Assembly (NCBI RefSeq): GCF_000337595.1
Contig: NZ_AOIL01000018.1
Coordinates: forward strand, 1 to 64,000
Direction: 5' to 3'
From: Natrialba taiwanensis DSM 12281
GTDB lineage: Archaea > Halobacteriota > Halobacteria > Halobacteriales > Natrialbaceae
DNA: 64,000 bases
The translations under genes were made by a program, and so were the position numbers. This document shows positions 44,317 to 55,573 of the stretch, piece by piece. The notes below the pieces were generated by a model. It was given only the letters and a program-made list of their open reading frames with translations. It was not told where the DNA came from and made no database searches. Position 1 is the stretch's first letter; every line of letters begins with the position of its first letter.

Positions 44317-45399
44317 GTGAGTGTCGGTGCCTCGAATCCGGAATACGTGAACGCTCGCGTTCGGTCCCGCCGAGCCTCGCTGTTCGCAGACGAAGACTAT
44401 CGGAAGCTGATCCGGATGGGGCCGAGCGAAATCGCGCGGTTCATGGAGGAAACGGAGTACGAACGCGAGATCAACGCACTCGGTACGCGTTTTTCGGGGG
44501 TCGATCTGATCGAGTACGCCCTCAACCAGAATCTCGCCAAGCACTTCGACGATCTGCTGGAGTGGTCGGACGGACGACTGTACGACCTCATCTCCCGGTA
44601 CCTCCGAAAATTCGACGTCTGGAATCTCAAGACGATCATCCGCGGTATCTACACCGACACCGGTTCCGAGGAGATCGAGACGGACCTCATCCGTGCCGGT
44701 GAACTCGACGATCGAACGCTCGACCGCCTTCTCGAAGTCGATACGATCGAGGACGCGATCGAGATTCTGTCGGGAACGCTCTTCTACGAGCCGCTTTCGG
44801 GAGCGTACGCGGAGTTCGAGGAGACCGAAACCCTCGTCGCACTCGAGAACGCGCTGGATCGCGAGTTCTACGAGCACTTACTCGAGGACGTTGGACAATC
44901 GCCGGGACAGCTCCAACCCCAGACGCTGCCCCAGGAGGGGCCGATGGGGCGCTACGTCGAGTTCTTGCAGGCCGAAATCGACTTCCGAAACGCGCGGAAC
45001 GCGTTGCGGCTCGCCCGCAGCGGTGCGGATCTCGATCCGGCGGCCTACTACATCGACGGCGGCGTCCTGTTCGACGAATCCGATTTGAACCGGCTCGTCG
45101 CGGACTACGATGAACTCGTTGACCATATCGCGGAGAACAAGCGGTACGGCGACCGGTTGTCGGGCGCGCTGGGTCGATTGCGCGATGCTGACAGCCTTAT
45201 CCAGTTCGAGCACGCACTAGACGCTGCGTTGCTCGAGTACGCCGATACGCTCTCGAGCATCTATCCGGTCTCGATTTCGGCCGTGCTGTCGTACATCCTC
45301 GCGAAAGAACGCGAGGTCGAGAACATCCGTGCGATCGCGCGGGGTCGGGAGGTCGGGCTGACAGAGAGCGAGATCGAAGAGGAACTGGTGATTCTATGA
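44317..45399 (+). CDS. atpC: A-type ATP synthase subunit C
   Basis: 360 residues with the chosen GTG at 44317, which gives MSVGASNPEYVNARVRSRRA and matches the usual start of haloarchaeal C subunits; GTG at 44305 is an alternative. Subunit C is the funnel-shaped adaptor between the rotor ring and the central stalk D/F. It is mainly helical, with three similar helical modules (RKLIRMGPSEIARFMEETEY, KRYGDRLSGALGRLRDADSL, SYILAKEREVENIRAIARGR). It ends in a 4-base overlap (ATGA) with atpF. Confidence 0.94.
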   Translation: MSVGASNPEYVNARVRSRRASLFADEDYRKLIRMGPSEIARFMEETEYEREINALGTRFSGVDLIEYALNQNLAKHFDDLLEWSDGRLYDLISRYLRKFDVWNLKTIIRGIYTDTGSEEIETDLIRAGELDDRTLDRLLEVDTIEDAIEILSGTLFYEPLSGAYAEFEETETLVALENALDREFYEHLLEDVGQSPGQLQPQTLPQEGPMGRYVEFLQAEIDFRNARNALRLARSGADLDPAAYYIDGGVLFDESDLNRLVADYDELVDHIAENKRYGDRLSGALGRLRDADSLIQFEHALDAALLEYADTLSSIYPVSISAVLSYILAKEREVENIRAIARGREVGLTESEIEEELVIL

Positions 45400-45764
45400 G
45401 TCAGGAAATCGCAGTCGTCGGCAGTCCGGAGTTTACGACCGGATTCCGACTCGCAGGCGTCCGTCGATTCGAGAACGTCCCGGACGACGAGAAAGATGCT
45501 GCACTCGATGATGCCGCCACGACGGTGCTCAACGACGACGAGGTCGGGATTGTCGTGATGCACGATGACGATCTCGAGTTCCTCTCGCGCAACGTCCGTC
45601 AGAACGTCGAGACGAGCGTCGAACCGGTCGTCGTCACGATCGGCAGCGGAACCGGTGGTGGCGGGCTACGCGAGCAGATCAAGCGAGCGATCGGGATCGA
45701 CCTGATGGACGAGAGCGAGGGCGAAACCGAGGAGTCAGCGCAGGCGAACGCAGACAGTGAGTAA
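45396..45764 (+). CDS. atpF: A-type ATP synthase subunit F
   Basis: 122 residues, small Rossmann-like protein of the central stalk that rotates with D and helps catalytic regulation. It starts SQEIAVVGSPEFTTGFRLAG and contains VGIVVMHDDDLEFLSRNVRQ and VVVTIGSGTGGGGLREQIKR, typical of the family. The C-terminal acidic tail (DESEGETEESAQANADSE) is haloarchaeal. It overlaps atpC by 4 bases and precedes atpA by 3. Confidence 0.94.
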   Translation: MSQEIAVVGSPEFTTGFRLAGVRRFENVPDDEKDAALDDAATTVLNDDEVGIVVMHDDDLEFLSRNVRQNVETSVEPVVVTIGSGTGGGGLREQIKRAIGIDLMDESEGETEESAQANADSE

Positions 45765-45767
45765 ACT

Positions 45768-47531
<1,764 letters not shown>

Positions 47532-47533
47532 CG

Positions 47534-48964
47534 ATGAAAGAATACCAGACTATCACGGAGATCAGCGGTCCGTTGGTGTTCGCCGAGGTCGACGAGCCCG
47601 TCGGATACGACGAGATCGTCGAGATCGAGACACCACAGGGAGAGACCCTGCGCGGACAGGTACTGGAATCGAGTGAGGGAGTCGTCTCGATTCAGGTGTT
47701 CGAGGGGACTGGCGGCATCGACCGCAACGCCTCCGTTCGCTTCCTGGGCGAGACGATGAAGATGCCCGTCACCGAGGATCTGCTCGGGCGGGTCCTAGAC
47801 GGGTCCGGGAACCCCATCGACGGGGGGCCGGAGATCATTCCCGACCAGCGCCAGGATATCGTCGGCGAGGCGATCAATCCCTTCTCCCGGGAGTACCCAG
47901 AAGAGTTCATTCAGACCGGCGTGTCCGCCATCGACGGCATGAACACGCTGGTTCGCGGACAGAAGCTGCCGATCTTCTCCGGTTCCGGGCTGCCGCACAA
48001 CGAACTCGCACTGCAGATTGCGCGACAGGCGACCGTGCCGGAGGAGAGTGACGGAGACGGTGACGGTGAGGGCGACGAGGATGGCTCCGAGTTCGCCGTT
48101 ATCTTCGGTGCGATGGGTATCACCGCCGAGGAGGCGAACGAGTTCATGGAGGACTTCGAGCGAACGGGCGCACTCGAGCGGTCGGTCGTCTTCATGAACC
48201 TCGCGGACGACCCGGCCGTCGAACGGCAGGTCACGCCGCGACTCGCACTGACGACGGCGGAGTATCTCGCCTTCGAGAAGGACTATCACGTGCTGGTCAT
48301 CCTGACGGACATGACCAACTACTGTGAGGCGCTGCGCGAGATCGGTGCCGCACGCGAGGAGGTTCCGGGCCGGCGTGGCTATCCCGGATACATGTACACC
48401 GACCTGGCACAGCTCTACGAGCGTGCGGGTCGGATCGAGGGCAAGGACGGCTCGGTCACGCAGATTCCGATCCTGACGATGCCCGGCGACGACGACACGC
48501 ACCCGATTCCGGACCTGACCGGCTACATTACGGAGGGTCAGATCGTGATGGACCGGAACCTGAACAGTCAGGGTATCGAGCCGCCGGTCAACGTCCTGCC
48601 GTCGCTGTCCCGACTGATGGACGACGGGATCGGTGAGGGCCTGACCCGTGAGGATCACGGCGACGTCTCCGACCAGATGTACGCCGCCTACGCGGAAGGT
48701 GAAGACCTGCGCGACCTCGTGAACATCGTCGGTCGCGAAGCGCTGTCCGAGCGGGACAACAAGTTCCTCGACTTCGCCGACCGCTTCGAGACAGAGTTCG
48801 TCCAGCAGGGGTACGATACCAACCGATCCATCGAGGAGACGCTCGAACTCGGCTGGGATCTGCTCTCTGACCTGCCGAAAACGGAACTCAACCGGATCGA
48901 CGAAGAACTCATCGAAGAGCACTACCGCGAAGACGAGCAGGAAGCTGCCGAAGTCGAGGCCTAA
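47534..48964 (+). CDS. atpB: A-type ATP synthase regulatory subunit B
   Basis: 476 residues from the ATG at 47534 ([20 protein letters not shown]); the longer frame from 47468 runs into atpA and is ignored. The non-catalytic partner of A: the P-loop position reads [15 protein letters not shown], lacking the Lys of a working Walker A. Family signatures include [40 protein letters not shown] and the arginine region [15 protein letters not shown] Gly/Asp/Glu insert ([12 protein letters not shown], about 178-189) follows [10 protein letters not shown]; it is coded by GAC/GGT repeats and is probably a surface loop. Unlike most archaeal operons, D does not follow directly. Confidence 0.96.
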   Translation: MKEYQTITEISGPLVFAEVDEPVGYDEIVEIETPQGETLRGQVLESSEGVVSIQVFEGTGGIDRNASVRFLGETMKMPVTEDLLGRVLDGSGNPIDGGPEIIPDQRQDIVGEAINPFSREYPEEFIQTGVSAIDGMNTLVRGQKLPIFSGSGLPHNELALQIARQATVPEESDGDGDGEGDEDGSEFAVIFGAMGITAEEANEFMEDFERTGALERSVVFMNLADDPAVERQVTPRLALTTAEYLAFEKDYHVLVILTDMTNYCEALREIGAAREEVPGRRGYPGYMYTDLAQLYERAGRIEGKDGSVTQIPILTMPGDDDTHPIPDLTGYITEGQIVMDRNLNSQGIEPPVNVLPSLSRLMDDGIGEGLTREDHGDVSDQMYAAYAEGEDLRDLVNIVGREALSERDNKFLDFADRFETEFVQQGYDTNRSIEETLELGWDLLSDLPKTELNRIDEELIEEHYREDEQEAAEVEA

Positions 48965-49207
48965 GCGCCTTCAGTCGCTGTTTACGTTCATTCGTTCGGT
49001 TTGCTATTGATAGCTGGCTCGATGACACACCGGTCCCGCGAGCCACAGTGGCAGCGACGTACCACTTGAAACTGTTTACACACTCGCTCGACAGCTGTGG
49101 ATCAGGTGTGTACTGACTTGCAGTGGCTACTATCGGGTACCGATCCGTGAGCCCAGTACTGCCCCAACCAAAACAACCATAATCATTGTTGGTCCTGGTT
49201 GAGGTGT

Positions 49208-50881
49208 ATGCACAAACCACTGCTCGTGACGGATTTTCTCGACCGGGCACGGCGTCACTACGGGGACGAGGAGGCCGTCGTCGCGACAACGGGGGAACGG
49301 TTCACCTACGCTGAACTCGGGGAGCGCGCGGACCGGTTCGCGTCGATGCTCCAGGATCGCGGCGTCGAGAAGGGTGATCGCGTTGCAGTGCTCGATCCGA
49401 ACACGCACTACCAGCTCGAGGCGGCCTACGGGACGATGCAACTCGGGGCGGTCCATACGCCACTCAACTATCGGTTGACGCCCGAGGACTACGCGTACAT
49501 TCTCGAAGACGCGGGCGTGGACGTGATCTACGCCGACTACGAGTTCGCCGAGAAGGTCGAGGCCATTCGTGAAGAGGTGCCAACGGAGACGTTCATCACG
49601 AACGACATCGATGCCATCGGGACTGAGGGTGGCGATACTGGGGCCTCCGCATCGGACGAATCAGACGCAACCGACGAGGCGTGGGAGTCGTTCGGCGATT
49701 TACTCGCGGACGCAACCGCCGAGTACGACCGCCCGACGATGGCCGAGGACGACATCATCACGATCAATTACACCTCGGGAACGACCGGCGACCCGAAGGG
49801 CGTCTGTCGAACCCACCGCACCGAGTCGCTCCACGCGTACCTGATCTCGATCCATCAGGACATTACGGACGACGATACGTACCTCTGGACACTGCCGATG
49901 TTCCACGTCAACGGCTGGGGCCACATCTATGCCGTGACGGGAATGGGCGCGAAACACGTCTGTACGCGCGGGGTCGATGCCGAGTGGATTCTCGAGACGA
50001 TCCGCGAGGAGGACATTTCGTACCTGTGTGGCGCGCCGACGGTGCTGAACATGCTGATCGACCATTACGAGGACGCGTCCTCGCCCCCGGAAACGAGCGG
50101 GGCGAGCGACGTGCGAATTGCAACGGCCGGGAGCGCGCCGCCGGAGGCGACCATCCGTACCGTCGAAGACGAGTTCGACTGGCAACTGAAACACGTCTAC
50201 GGTGCGACCGAGACCGGGCCACTGATCACGACCTCGGATGCCCGGCGACACCTCGATGCCGATAGCGACGGCCGGTTTGCTATCAAAAAGCGCCAGGGGC
50301 TCGGCTTTCTCGGGACCGAGGTCCGCGTCGTCGACGAAGACGGCAACGACGTCCCCCGCGACAAAACGACTATCGGCGAGGTCGTCGTCCGCGGTAATCA
50401 GGTCATGGAGAAGTACTGGAACAAGCCCGAGGAGACTGCAGCGGCCTTTTCCGAGCGCCTCGACGGGTATTTCCACACGGGCGATCTCGCAACCGTCGAC
50501 GAACACGGCATGATCGCGATACAGGATCGCAAGAAAGATATCATCATCTCCGGCGGCGAGAACATTTCGAGTATCGAACTCGAGGATACGCTGTTCGACC
50601 ATCCCCAGGTTGCCGACGTTGCGGTGATCCCGTCGCCGAGCGACCAGTGGGGAGAGACGCCGAAGGCGTTCGTCATGCCCGCCAGCGGTGACGTGAACGA
50701 ACCCGGCGTATCGGCGGACGAACTGATCGAGTTCACCCGCGAGAATCTCGCGGGGTACAAGGTGGTCCAGCGGGTCGAGTTCGTCACGCAGTTGCCGACG
50801 ACGGCGACGGGGAAGGTACAGAAGTACGAACTGCGCGAACGGGAGTGGGAGGACGAAGAGGGGATGGTCGGGCAGGGATAG
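49208..50881 (+). CDS. AMP-forming acyl-CoA synthetase
   Basis: 557 residues from the ATG at 49208; a TTG three codons upstream is less likely. ANL superfamily: YTSGTTGDPKGV is the AMP/phosphate loop, VYGATETGPLI the adenine pocket, GYFHTGDLATVDE the TGD hinge, and RKKDIIISGGENISSIELED the C-terminal lid, with the catalytic Lys in TATGKVQKYELRE. It activates a carboxylate with ATP and then transfers it to CoA; it most resembles medium- and long-chain fatty-acid CoA ligases. A linker (GTEGGDTGASASDESDATDE) is acidic. It lies between atpB and atpD with its own upstream promoter (243-base gap), so co-transcription with ATP synthase is doubtful. Confidence 0.93.
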   Translation: MHKPLLVTDFLDRARRHYGDEEAVVATTGERFTYAELGERADRFASMLQDRGVEKGDRVAVLDPNTHYQLEAAYGTMQLGAVHTPLNYRLTPEDYAYILEDAGVDVIYADYEFAEKVEAIREEVPTETFITNDIDAIGTEGGDTGASASDESDATDEAWESFGDLLADATAEYDRPTMAEDDIITINYTSGTTGDPKGVCRTHRTESLHAYLISIHQDITDDDTYLWTLPMFHVNGWGHIYAVTGMGAKHVCTRGVDAEWILETIREEDISYLCGAPTVLNMLIDHYEDASSPPETSGASDVRIATAGSAPPEATIRTVEDEFDWQLKHVYGATETGPLITTSDARRHLDADSDGRFAIKKRQGLGFLGTEVRVVDEDGNDVPRDKTTIGEVVVRGNQVMEKYWNKPEETAAAFSERLDGYFHTGDLATVDEHGMIAIQDRKKDIIISGGENISSIELEDTLFDHPQVADVAVIPSPSDQWGETPKAFVMPASGDVNEPGVSADELIEFTRENLAGYKVVQRVEFVTQLPTTATGKVQKYELREREWEDEEGMVGQG

Positions 50882-50906
50882 CGACCAAGTGGTCGTCGGC
50901 CGGATG

Positions 50907-51194
50907 TTACTCTCGGTCGAATTCCCAGCCGTTTCGTGATTCGGCCGGCGGCTCCCTTTTGGAATCCTGTTTTGTCTCGCCGCCGGTAGCAGCACTCTCC
51001 CGAGTGGTCTCCCACGTCGTACGGTCGTTGTCAGTCTCGTGGTCCCGATCGAGTCCGCCCTGTTTCTTTGCTGCCTGTTCGGCCTGGTCTCGGTCCACGA
51101 CGGTCGGATTCGACGTTTCGCTCTCGACCAGGAGATACATGCCGGCCATGAACGCGAACCCAATACAGAGGACGATAATGATGGTGACAGCCAT
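50907..51194 (-). CDS. Small membrane-anchored protein of unknown function
   Basis: 95 residues from the ATG at 51194 (MAVTIIIVLCIGFAFMAGMY). One transmembrane helix at the N-terminus, then a hydrophilic tail with many charged residues (DRDQAEQAAKKQGGLDRDHE, TKQDSKREPPAESRNGWEFD). The upstream extension to 51401 overlaps the divergent Zn-ribbon gene and is rejected. Convergent with the acyl-CoA synthetase. No known family. Confidence 0.65.
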   Translation of the reverse strand: MAVTIIIVLCIGFAFMAGMYLLVESETSNPTVVDRDQAEQAAKKQGGLDRDHETDNDRTTWETTRESAATGGETKQDSKREPPAESRNGWEFDRE

Positions 51195-51264
51195 GGGCGC
51201 TCTTCCATTCTCTGTTCTCACGTAGAGCACAAAACATTTGCTGACGCTCTTCGTAGGCTGTCGT

Positions 51265-51504
51265 ATGATTGATTCCAGTGATGGACCCGAAGACGGCGAC
51301 GGGAGCGAGACTGACAGCGGCTGTCCGAAGTGCGGCCACACGGAAACCGAAGTCGACGATATCTCGACAACAGGAACCGGGTTCTCGAAGTTCTTCGACA
51401 TTCAGAACCGCCGCTTTCGCGTGGTTTCCTGTACGAACTGCGGCTACGCTGAACTCTACAAAGGTGGAAAGACGAGCGACCTGGCCGACCTCTTTCTTGG
51501 ATAG
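51265..51504 (+). CDS. Zn-ribbon nucleic-acid-binding-like protein
   Basis: 79 residues, start at the ATG at 51265. Two CxxC pairs (SGCPKCGHTE and VSCTNCGYAELYKGGK) frame the middle ISTTGTGFSKFFDIQNRRFR. The order matches the predicted Zn-ribbon family typified by YpzJ (COG3478). Such proteins bind nucleic acid in prediction only. The gene is in the same direction as atpD, 97 bases upstream of it, and could share its transcript. Confidence 0.8.
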   Translation: MIDSSDGPEDGDGSETDSGCPKCGHTETEVDDISTTGTGFSKFFDIQNRRFRVVSCTNCGYAELYKGGKTSDLADLFLG

Positions 51505-51601
51505 GCAGGCCGGAGAACAGAACCGTTCGCGAGCGCTACTGTCCGGACGAGCGAACCAACTGTAAACAGTTATCCGACTGGGGGCGCAATCTCGCCACAA
51601 G

Positions 51602-52339
51602 ATGGCCAACGATGTCAAGCCCACCCGCAAGAACTTGATGGCGATCGAGGATCGCATCGAGCTTTCCGAACGCGGGCACGGGACACTCGAGAAGAAACGG
51701 GACGGGCTGATCATGGAGTTCATGGACATCCTGGACAAGGCCCAGGACGTCCGCGGGGATCTGGCCAACGACTACGAGCAAGCCCAGCGAAAGATCAACA
51801 TGGCGCGGGCGATGGACGGCGACGTTGCCGTTCGCGGTGCCGCTGCTGCACTGCAGGAACACCCCGAGATCACGACCGAATCGAAGAACATCATGGGCGT
51901 CGTCGTCCCGCAGATCGAGTCCTCGCGCGTCTCGAAGGACCTGGGCGAGCGTGGCTACGGGATCATGGGGACTTCGGCCCGCATCGACGAGGCCGCCGAG
52001 GCCTACGAAGACTTACTCGAGAGCATCATCCTCGCCGCGGAAGTCGAGACGGCGATGAAGAAGATGCTCCGCGAAATCGAGACGACTAAGCGCCGCGTCA
52101 ACGCACTCGAGTTCAAACTCCTCCCCGACCTCTACGAAAATCAGGAGTACATCGAACAGAAACTCGAAGAGCAAGAGCGCGAGGAAACCTTCCGGCTGAA
52201 GAAGATCAAGGAGAAGAAAGAACAGGAAGAAAAGGAAGCGGCGGCCGAGGACGAATCCGACGACGCAGAAGCCGAGGGCGTCGAGAAAGAGGATATGGAA
52301 CCGCCGGCGACGGGTGGCGTTCCCGGGAACGACGACTAA
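51602..52339 (+). CDS. atpD: A-type ATP synthase subunit D
   Basis: 245 residues. Central rotor shaft of the A1 motor, a long antiparallel coiled coil: [20 protein letters not shown] at the N-terminus and [20 protein letters not shown] near the C-terminus. Its charged tail ([18 protein letters not shown]) is longer than in most archaea (about 200-220 residues). It is separated by 2.6 kb and three genes from atpB, where other archaea have it next to B. Its own promoter presumably lies in the 97-base gap. Adjacent to a DUF6276 gene (6 bases). Confidence 0.95.
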   Translation: MANDVKPTRKNLMAIEDRIELSERGHGTLEKKRDGLIMEFMDILDKAQDVRGDLANDYEQAQRKINMARAMDGDVAVRGAAAALQEHPEITTESKNIMGVVVPQIESSRVSKDLGERGYGIMGTSARIDEAAEAYEDLLESIILAAEVETAMKKMLREIETTKRRVNALEFKLLPDLYENQEYIEQKLEEQEREETFRLKKIKEKKEQEEKEAAAEDESDDAEAEGVEKEDMEPPATGGVPGNDD

Positions 52340-52345
52340 CTCGGC

Positions 52346-52846
52346 ATGGCCTGTCCGGTGTGTGGCTCGCCGACTGTCGCGTTTGCGGTTCCGGCTGACT
52401 ACCGATTCGTTTGCTCGTCGGCCGACTCTTCTGCGACGGCTCAGTCGACGGGTGCTGACGCTGATGGTGCTGATACTGGCACCGACACCGACACCACTAC
52501 TGAACTCGTGGCCGAGTTCTGCACGCACTGTCTGCGACTCGAGTGTCCCGCTGACGGTACTGGTACGGGCGACGCCGACACTGACACCGGCACCGAACCC
52601 GGGTTCGCCGCCGTCAGCGAGGCGTTTCCCACGCGTCGAGCACAGGCGATCCCGCTCGCGCTCGCGATCGGACTCGCGAGTTCACTGGCGACGAACCGAT
52701 CGGCGATCGAGACGCTTCTCGAAGATGTCGAACGCGCCGGGACGGACCCGTTGTTGGTGCTGGATCGATTACAGCGCGATCCGTCGGTGGAGCCGGCGAT
52801 CGATCTCGATCGCCGACAGCACCAACTCGAGCAGTTGCTGTACTGA
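52346..52846 (+). CDS. DUF6276-like zinc protein
   Basis: 166 residues. CPVC at the N-terminus (MACPVCGSPTVAFAVPADYR) and CTHC (AEFCTHCLRLECPADG) form a probable zinc site separated by a Thr/Asp/Ala low-complexity loop. The C-terminal half (FPTRRAQAIPLALAIGLASS, AIETLLEDVERAGTDPLLVL) is helical. It matches a haloarchaea-specific family (DUF6276, by recollection) that often follows atpD, as here (6-base gap), so it is likely co-transcribed with it. Function unknown; a possible small factor connected to the ATP synthase locus. Confidence 0.8.
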   Translation: MACPVCGSPTVAFAVPADYRFVCSSADSSATAQSTGADADGADTGTDTDTTTELVAEFCTHCLRLECPADGTGTGDADTDTGTEPGFAAVSEAFPTRRAQAIPLALAIGLASSLATNRSAIETLLEDVERAGTDPLLVLDRLQRDPSVEPAIDLDRRQHQLEQLLY

Positions 52847-52979
52847 GTTGCGAAACGCGGGAAATAAACCGGCTGGCGGTCGGCAGACGGAGGCATCGGT
52901 TGCCAAGTATAGGTGTCAGCGCCAGCGTTAGCGATCCGTTGACAGTTCGGGTTACTGATTTCTTGTTGCCACGTATCGG

Positions 52980-53372
52980 TTACTTCGCCGTCGGCGTCAC
53001 CGCATCGCTGACCGCCCGTTTCACCTGCAGTGCCGCACTTGCAGCCAGCCCGCGGGCAACCTCGTCGCGCTCGTCTGCCGTGATGATCTCCTCGGAGATG
53101 TCCTCCATCTCCGGCGTAAACCCGGCACTAACAGCGTGACCGACAGGCGGCCGAACGGCAACCGTTACCTGCGGGCCGGTCGCACCCGTCGAGACATCGG
53201 CGTCGACGACGTACTCGTTCGGAAGGAACTCGCGAGTTCGGGCGGCGATCCGCGAGACATCGCGGTGAAGGACCCGCTTTTGTGAACTCGAGAGGTCGGG
53301 GATGTCCGCCGCAGCGCGCTGACCAGCAGCTGTTTCCCCCGGAAGCCCTGCATACGGCGTATTTCCGTTCAT
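52980..53372 (-). CDS. DUF5811-like haloarchaeal protein
   Basis: 130 residues from the ATG at 53372 (MNGNTPYAGLPGETAAGQRA). Soluble. Helical N-terminal half (QKRVLHRDVSRIAARTREFL) and a beta strand segment (TGPQVTVAVRPPVGHAVSAG), then an acidic helix (EDISEEIITADERDEVARGL). It resembles the haloarchaea-only family DUF5811 (by recollection), for which no function is known. There are no Cys or catalytic motifs. Upstream in-frame codons to 53408 are unlikely. It is followed at its start side by a GTA-rich microsatellite. Confidence 0.75.
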   Translation of the reverse strand: MNGNTPYAGLPGETAAGQRAAADIPDLSSSQKRVLHRDVSRIAARTREFLPNEYVVDADVSTGATGPQVTVAVRPPVGHAVSAGFTPEMEDISEEIITADERDEVARGLAASAALQVKRAVSDAVTPTAK

Positions 53373-53503
53373 GAGAAGCCTGTCTGCTATCAGGGCCCGG
53401 CGGGTCAAAAGGGTTCGCCTTCGGACACTCTTTGATTTGGTGGGTGTGGTGCGGTAATGGTGATGCGAGAGTGAGACGGACTGCTACCGGCGGCGAGACT
53501 GGC

Positions 53504-53546
53504 GTAGCAGTAGTAGTGGTAGTGGTAATAGTAGTGATAGTAGTAG
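53504..53546 (+). repeat. Imperfect GTA/GTG trinucleotide microsatellite
   Basis: A run of GTA, GTG and ATA-type triplets (GTAGCAGTAGTAGTGGTAGT and continuing) lies in the 216-base gap between the DUF5811-like and pdaD genes. Such tracts slip during replication. No gene crosses it; the Val-rich plus-strand frame is an artefact. Confidence 0.75.
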
Positions 53547-53588
53547 CTCCGATGACAGTGTCGGGAGTCGCAGCGACGGGAGTGGTTC

Positions 53589-54068
53589 TCAACAGATCGG
53601 CTCACTCTCACCATAGACGGCGAGGACGAGCGACGTGGTATAGACGCCCGACTCGGACTGACTGTGTTCGATGGCGACGCGTGGCTCGCCGAACGACCAC
53701 TCACGGAGGTCCTGACCGGCGGCTAACCCCTTGAGAACGCGGTTCTCGACGTCCTCTGGGTCGGTTTCGCCGGCGACTTCGTAGAACAGACCGGGACCGG
53801 AGTCGTCGGCACTGGACCAGGCGAGTGCGGCGCTGACCTGACCGGGACCGGCGGTCGTCGCACAGGCCTCGACGACGGTGAGCCGTTCTCCGGCGGGGCC
53901 GAGCTCCGGAGCGGTTCCGACGTCTTCGACGGGAACGTCGGCGGGAATCACGGAGGAGACGGAGACGAGGTTATAGTTTTCGACGCCGGCAGCCGCGAGT
54001 GCGGCGTCGTAGGAGGCCATCGCTGTCGGGGCTTCCCCGGTGCCCTGAACGATTCGAATCGTACTCAT
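53589..54068 (-). CDS. pdaD: Pyruvoyl-dependent arginine decarboxylase
   Basis: 159 residues. A proenzyme that self-cleaves to form a pyruvoyl group, then converts arginine to agmatine. The processing site is Ser38-Ser39 in NYNLVSVSSVIPADV, followed by the family strands (LTVVEACATTAGPGQVSAAL, GLFYEVAGETDPEDV, VAIEHSQSESGVYTTSLVLA). Agmatine is required in archaea for agmatidine at the wobble position of tRNA-Ile(CAU) and, in some, for polyamines. Slightly shorter than Methanocaldococcus PvlArgDC (165). Upstream of PAN on the opposite end, same strand; 60 bases separate its ATG from the PAN stop. Confidence 0.93.
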   Translation of the reverse strand: MSTIRIVQGTGEAPTAMASYDAALAAAGVENYNLVSVSSVIPADVPVEDVGTAPELGPAGERLTVVEACATTAGPGQVSAALAWSSADDSGPGLFYEVAGETDPEDVENRVLKGLAAGQDLREWSFGEPRVAIEHSQSESGVYTTSLVLAVYGESEPIC

Positions 54069-54128
54069 GCTACCGTGGAATCAGCGCCGAGTGGCGTAAG
54101 GACTTGCGATCCAGCGTCGATGCCGGCG

Positions 54129-55361
54129 TTACTGGTAGAAGTAGCCCGCAGAGGAGATCACGTCGCTCGAATCGTCCGTCTCGATCTTATCGAAGGCGTC
54201 GACGAAGTCTTCGTGGTGGACCTCGTCGCGGTCGTGTCGGATTGCAAACATTCCGGCCTCGGTGGCGAGGCTTTCGATTTCGGCACCGGAGTAGCCCCCG
54301 GTCTCGTCGGCCAGATCGGCGAAGTCGACCCCGTCAGCGATGTTCATGCCGCGCGTGTGAATCTTGAGAATCTGCTCGCGGCCGTCGCGGTCCGGTTCCG
54401 GCACTTCGATCAGGCGGTCGAAACGGCCGGGGCGAAGGATCGCACGATCGAGCATATCGAAGCGGTTGGTCGCGGCGATGATGCGGATTTCCCCGCGGGC
54501 CTCGAAGCCGTCCATTTCGGAGAGGAGTTGCATCATGGTCCGCTGGACTTCCGCGTCACCGGAGGTCTTGGATTCGGTTCGCGTGGTCGCAACAGCGTCG
54601 ATTTCGTCGATGAAGATAATTGCTGGTTCGCGCTCGCGAGCGAGTTCGAAGAGGTCACGAACGAGCCGCGAGCCTTCGCCGATGAACTTGCGGACGAGTT
54701 CGGAGCCGGCCATCTTGATGAAGGTGGCGTCGGTCTGGTTGGCGACGGCCTTGGCGAGCATGGTCTTCCCGGTGCCGGGCGGGCCGTGGAGCAGGACGCC
54801 GCTCGGCGGATCGATACCGACTTCCTCGAAGCGTTCGGGTTGGGTTAGGGGCTGTTCGACGGCCTCCCGGACCTCCCGGATCTGGTCGTCGATGCCGCCG
54901 ATGTCCTCGTAGCTGACCGCGGGGCGGTCGGTGATCTCCATCGCCTGTGCGCGCGCGTCGGTCTCGGTATCGAGGATCGACTGGATGGAAAAGGAATCGT
55001 TGACGGCGACGCGGTCACCGGCTTCGACGCGCTCTGCGATGCGCGGGGAGACCTCGGTGAGCACCTCCTGGTTGTTGCCGTGTTGCTTGACGACGACCTC
55101 GCCGTCGCCGACGACGTCCTCGACGCTCGCGATGTACAGCGACGAACTCTTGAGCGTCTCGTTTTCGCGTTCGACGCGGTCGACGCGCTCGCGAAGGTCC
55201 TCGCGGCGCTCGTCGGTGTCTTCGAGTTGCTCTTCGAGTTGTGCGTTGACATCAACGAGTTCCGTGTAGTGTCCACGAAGCGCCTCGAACCGCTCGTCGT
55301 CGGGGAGATCGGGGTCGATATCGCGGTGAGGTCGTTCGGGGAGAGACGGGCTTCGAGACAT
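54129..55361 (-). CDS. pan: Proteasome-activating nucleotidase
   Basis: 410 residues from the ATG at 55361 (MSRSPSLPERPHRDI); upstream start not needed. AAA+ unfoldase hexamer on the 20S proteasome. N-terminal coiled coil (22-74), OB domain (about 75-145: SSLYIASVEDVVGDGEVVVK), AAA domain with Walker A GPPGTGKT (193-200) and Walker B IIFIDEID (248-255), sensor and Arg-finger regions (ATNRFDMLDRAILRPGRFDR). It ends FYQ, a HbYX motif that docks into the 20S ring. Haloarchaea usually have two PAN paralogues; which one this is cannot be said. The TATA-like TTTATCG on the minus strand is about 30 bases upstream. Confidence 0.95.
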   Translation of the reverse strand: MSRSPSLPERPHRDIDPDLPDDERFEALRGHYTELVDVNAQLEEQLEDTDERREDLRERVDRVERENETLKSSSLYIASVEDVVGDGEVVVKQHGNNQEVLTEVSPRIAERVEAGDRVAVNDSFSIQSILDTETDARAQAMEITDRPAVSYEDIGGIDDQIREVREAVEQPLTQPERFEEVGIDPPSGVLLHGPPGTGKTMLAKAVANQTDATFIKMAGSELVRKFIGEGSRLVRDLFELAREREPAIIFIDEIDAVATTRTESKTSGDAEVQRTMMQLLSEMDGFEARGEIRIIAATNRFDMLDRAILRPGRFDRLIEVPEPDRDGREQILKIHTRGMNIADGVDFADLADETGGYSGAEIESLATEAGMFAIRHDRDEVHHEDFVDAFDKIETDDSSDVISSAGYFYQ

Positions 55362-55573
55362 CTTGACGTGCACGGATAAGTCCCCGACGATAAATGTGCC
55401 TTTGGGTCGCGGACGGTTTTCGGACACCGCGAGTGGTCGGCTGGTCGACCGTTTGGCTGATCTGCTAGTCGGCTAGTCGACTGGGAGAGCCCGACTCCGA
55501 TAGCAGTGAACGCTTGAGAGGAGACGAGACGACGACTCGGGGTGAATACAACTAAGGGAGATAACGGTTCTCG

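Noticed and set aside
47795-48922. Long minus-strand frame opposite atpB
   Set aside because: Shadow of a conserved ATP synthase gene; no own start signal or domain.
48965-49207. Possible RNA gene upstream of the acyl-CoA synthetase
   Set aside because: No tRNA-like arms, no stable hairpin of note; best explained as promoter and 3' end region.
53432-53734. 100-codon frame with a long Val run
   Set aside because: The Val run is a translation of the GTA/GTG microsatellite, and the rest is antisense to pdaD.
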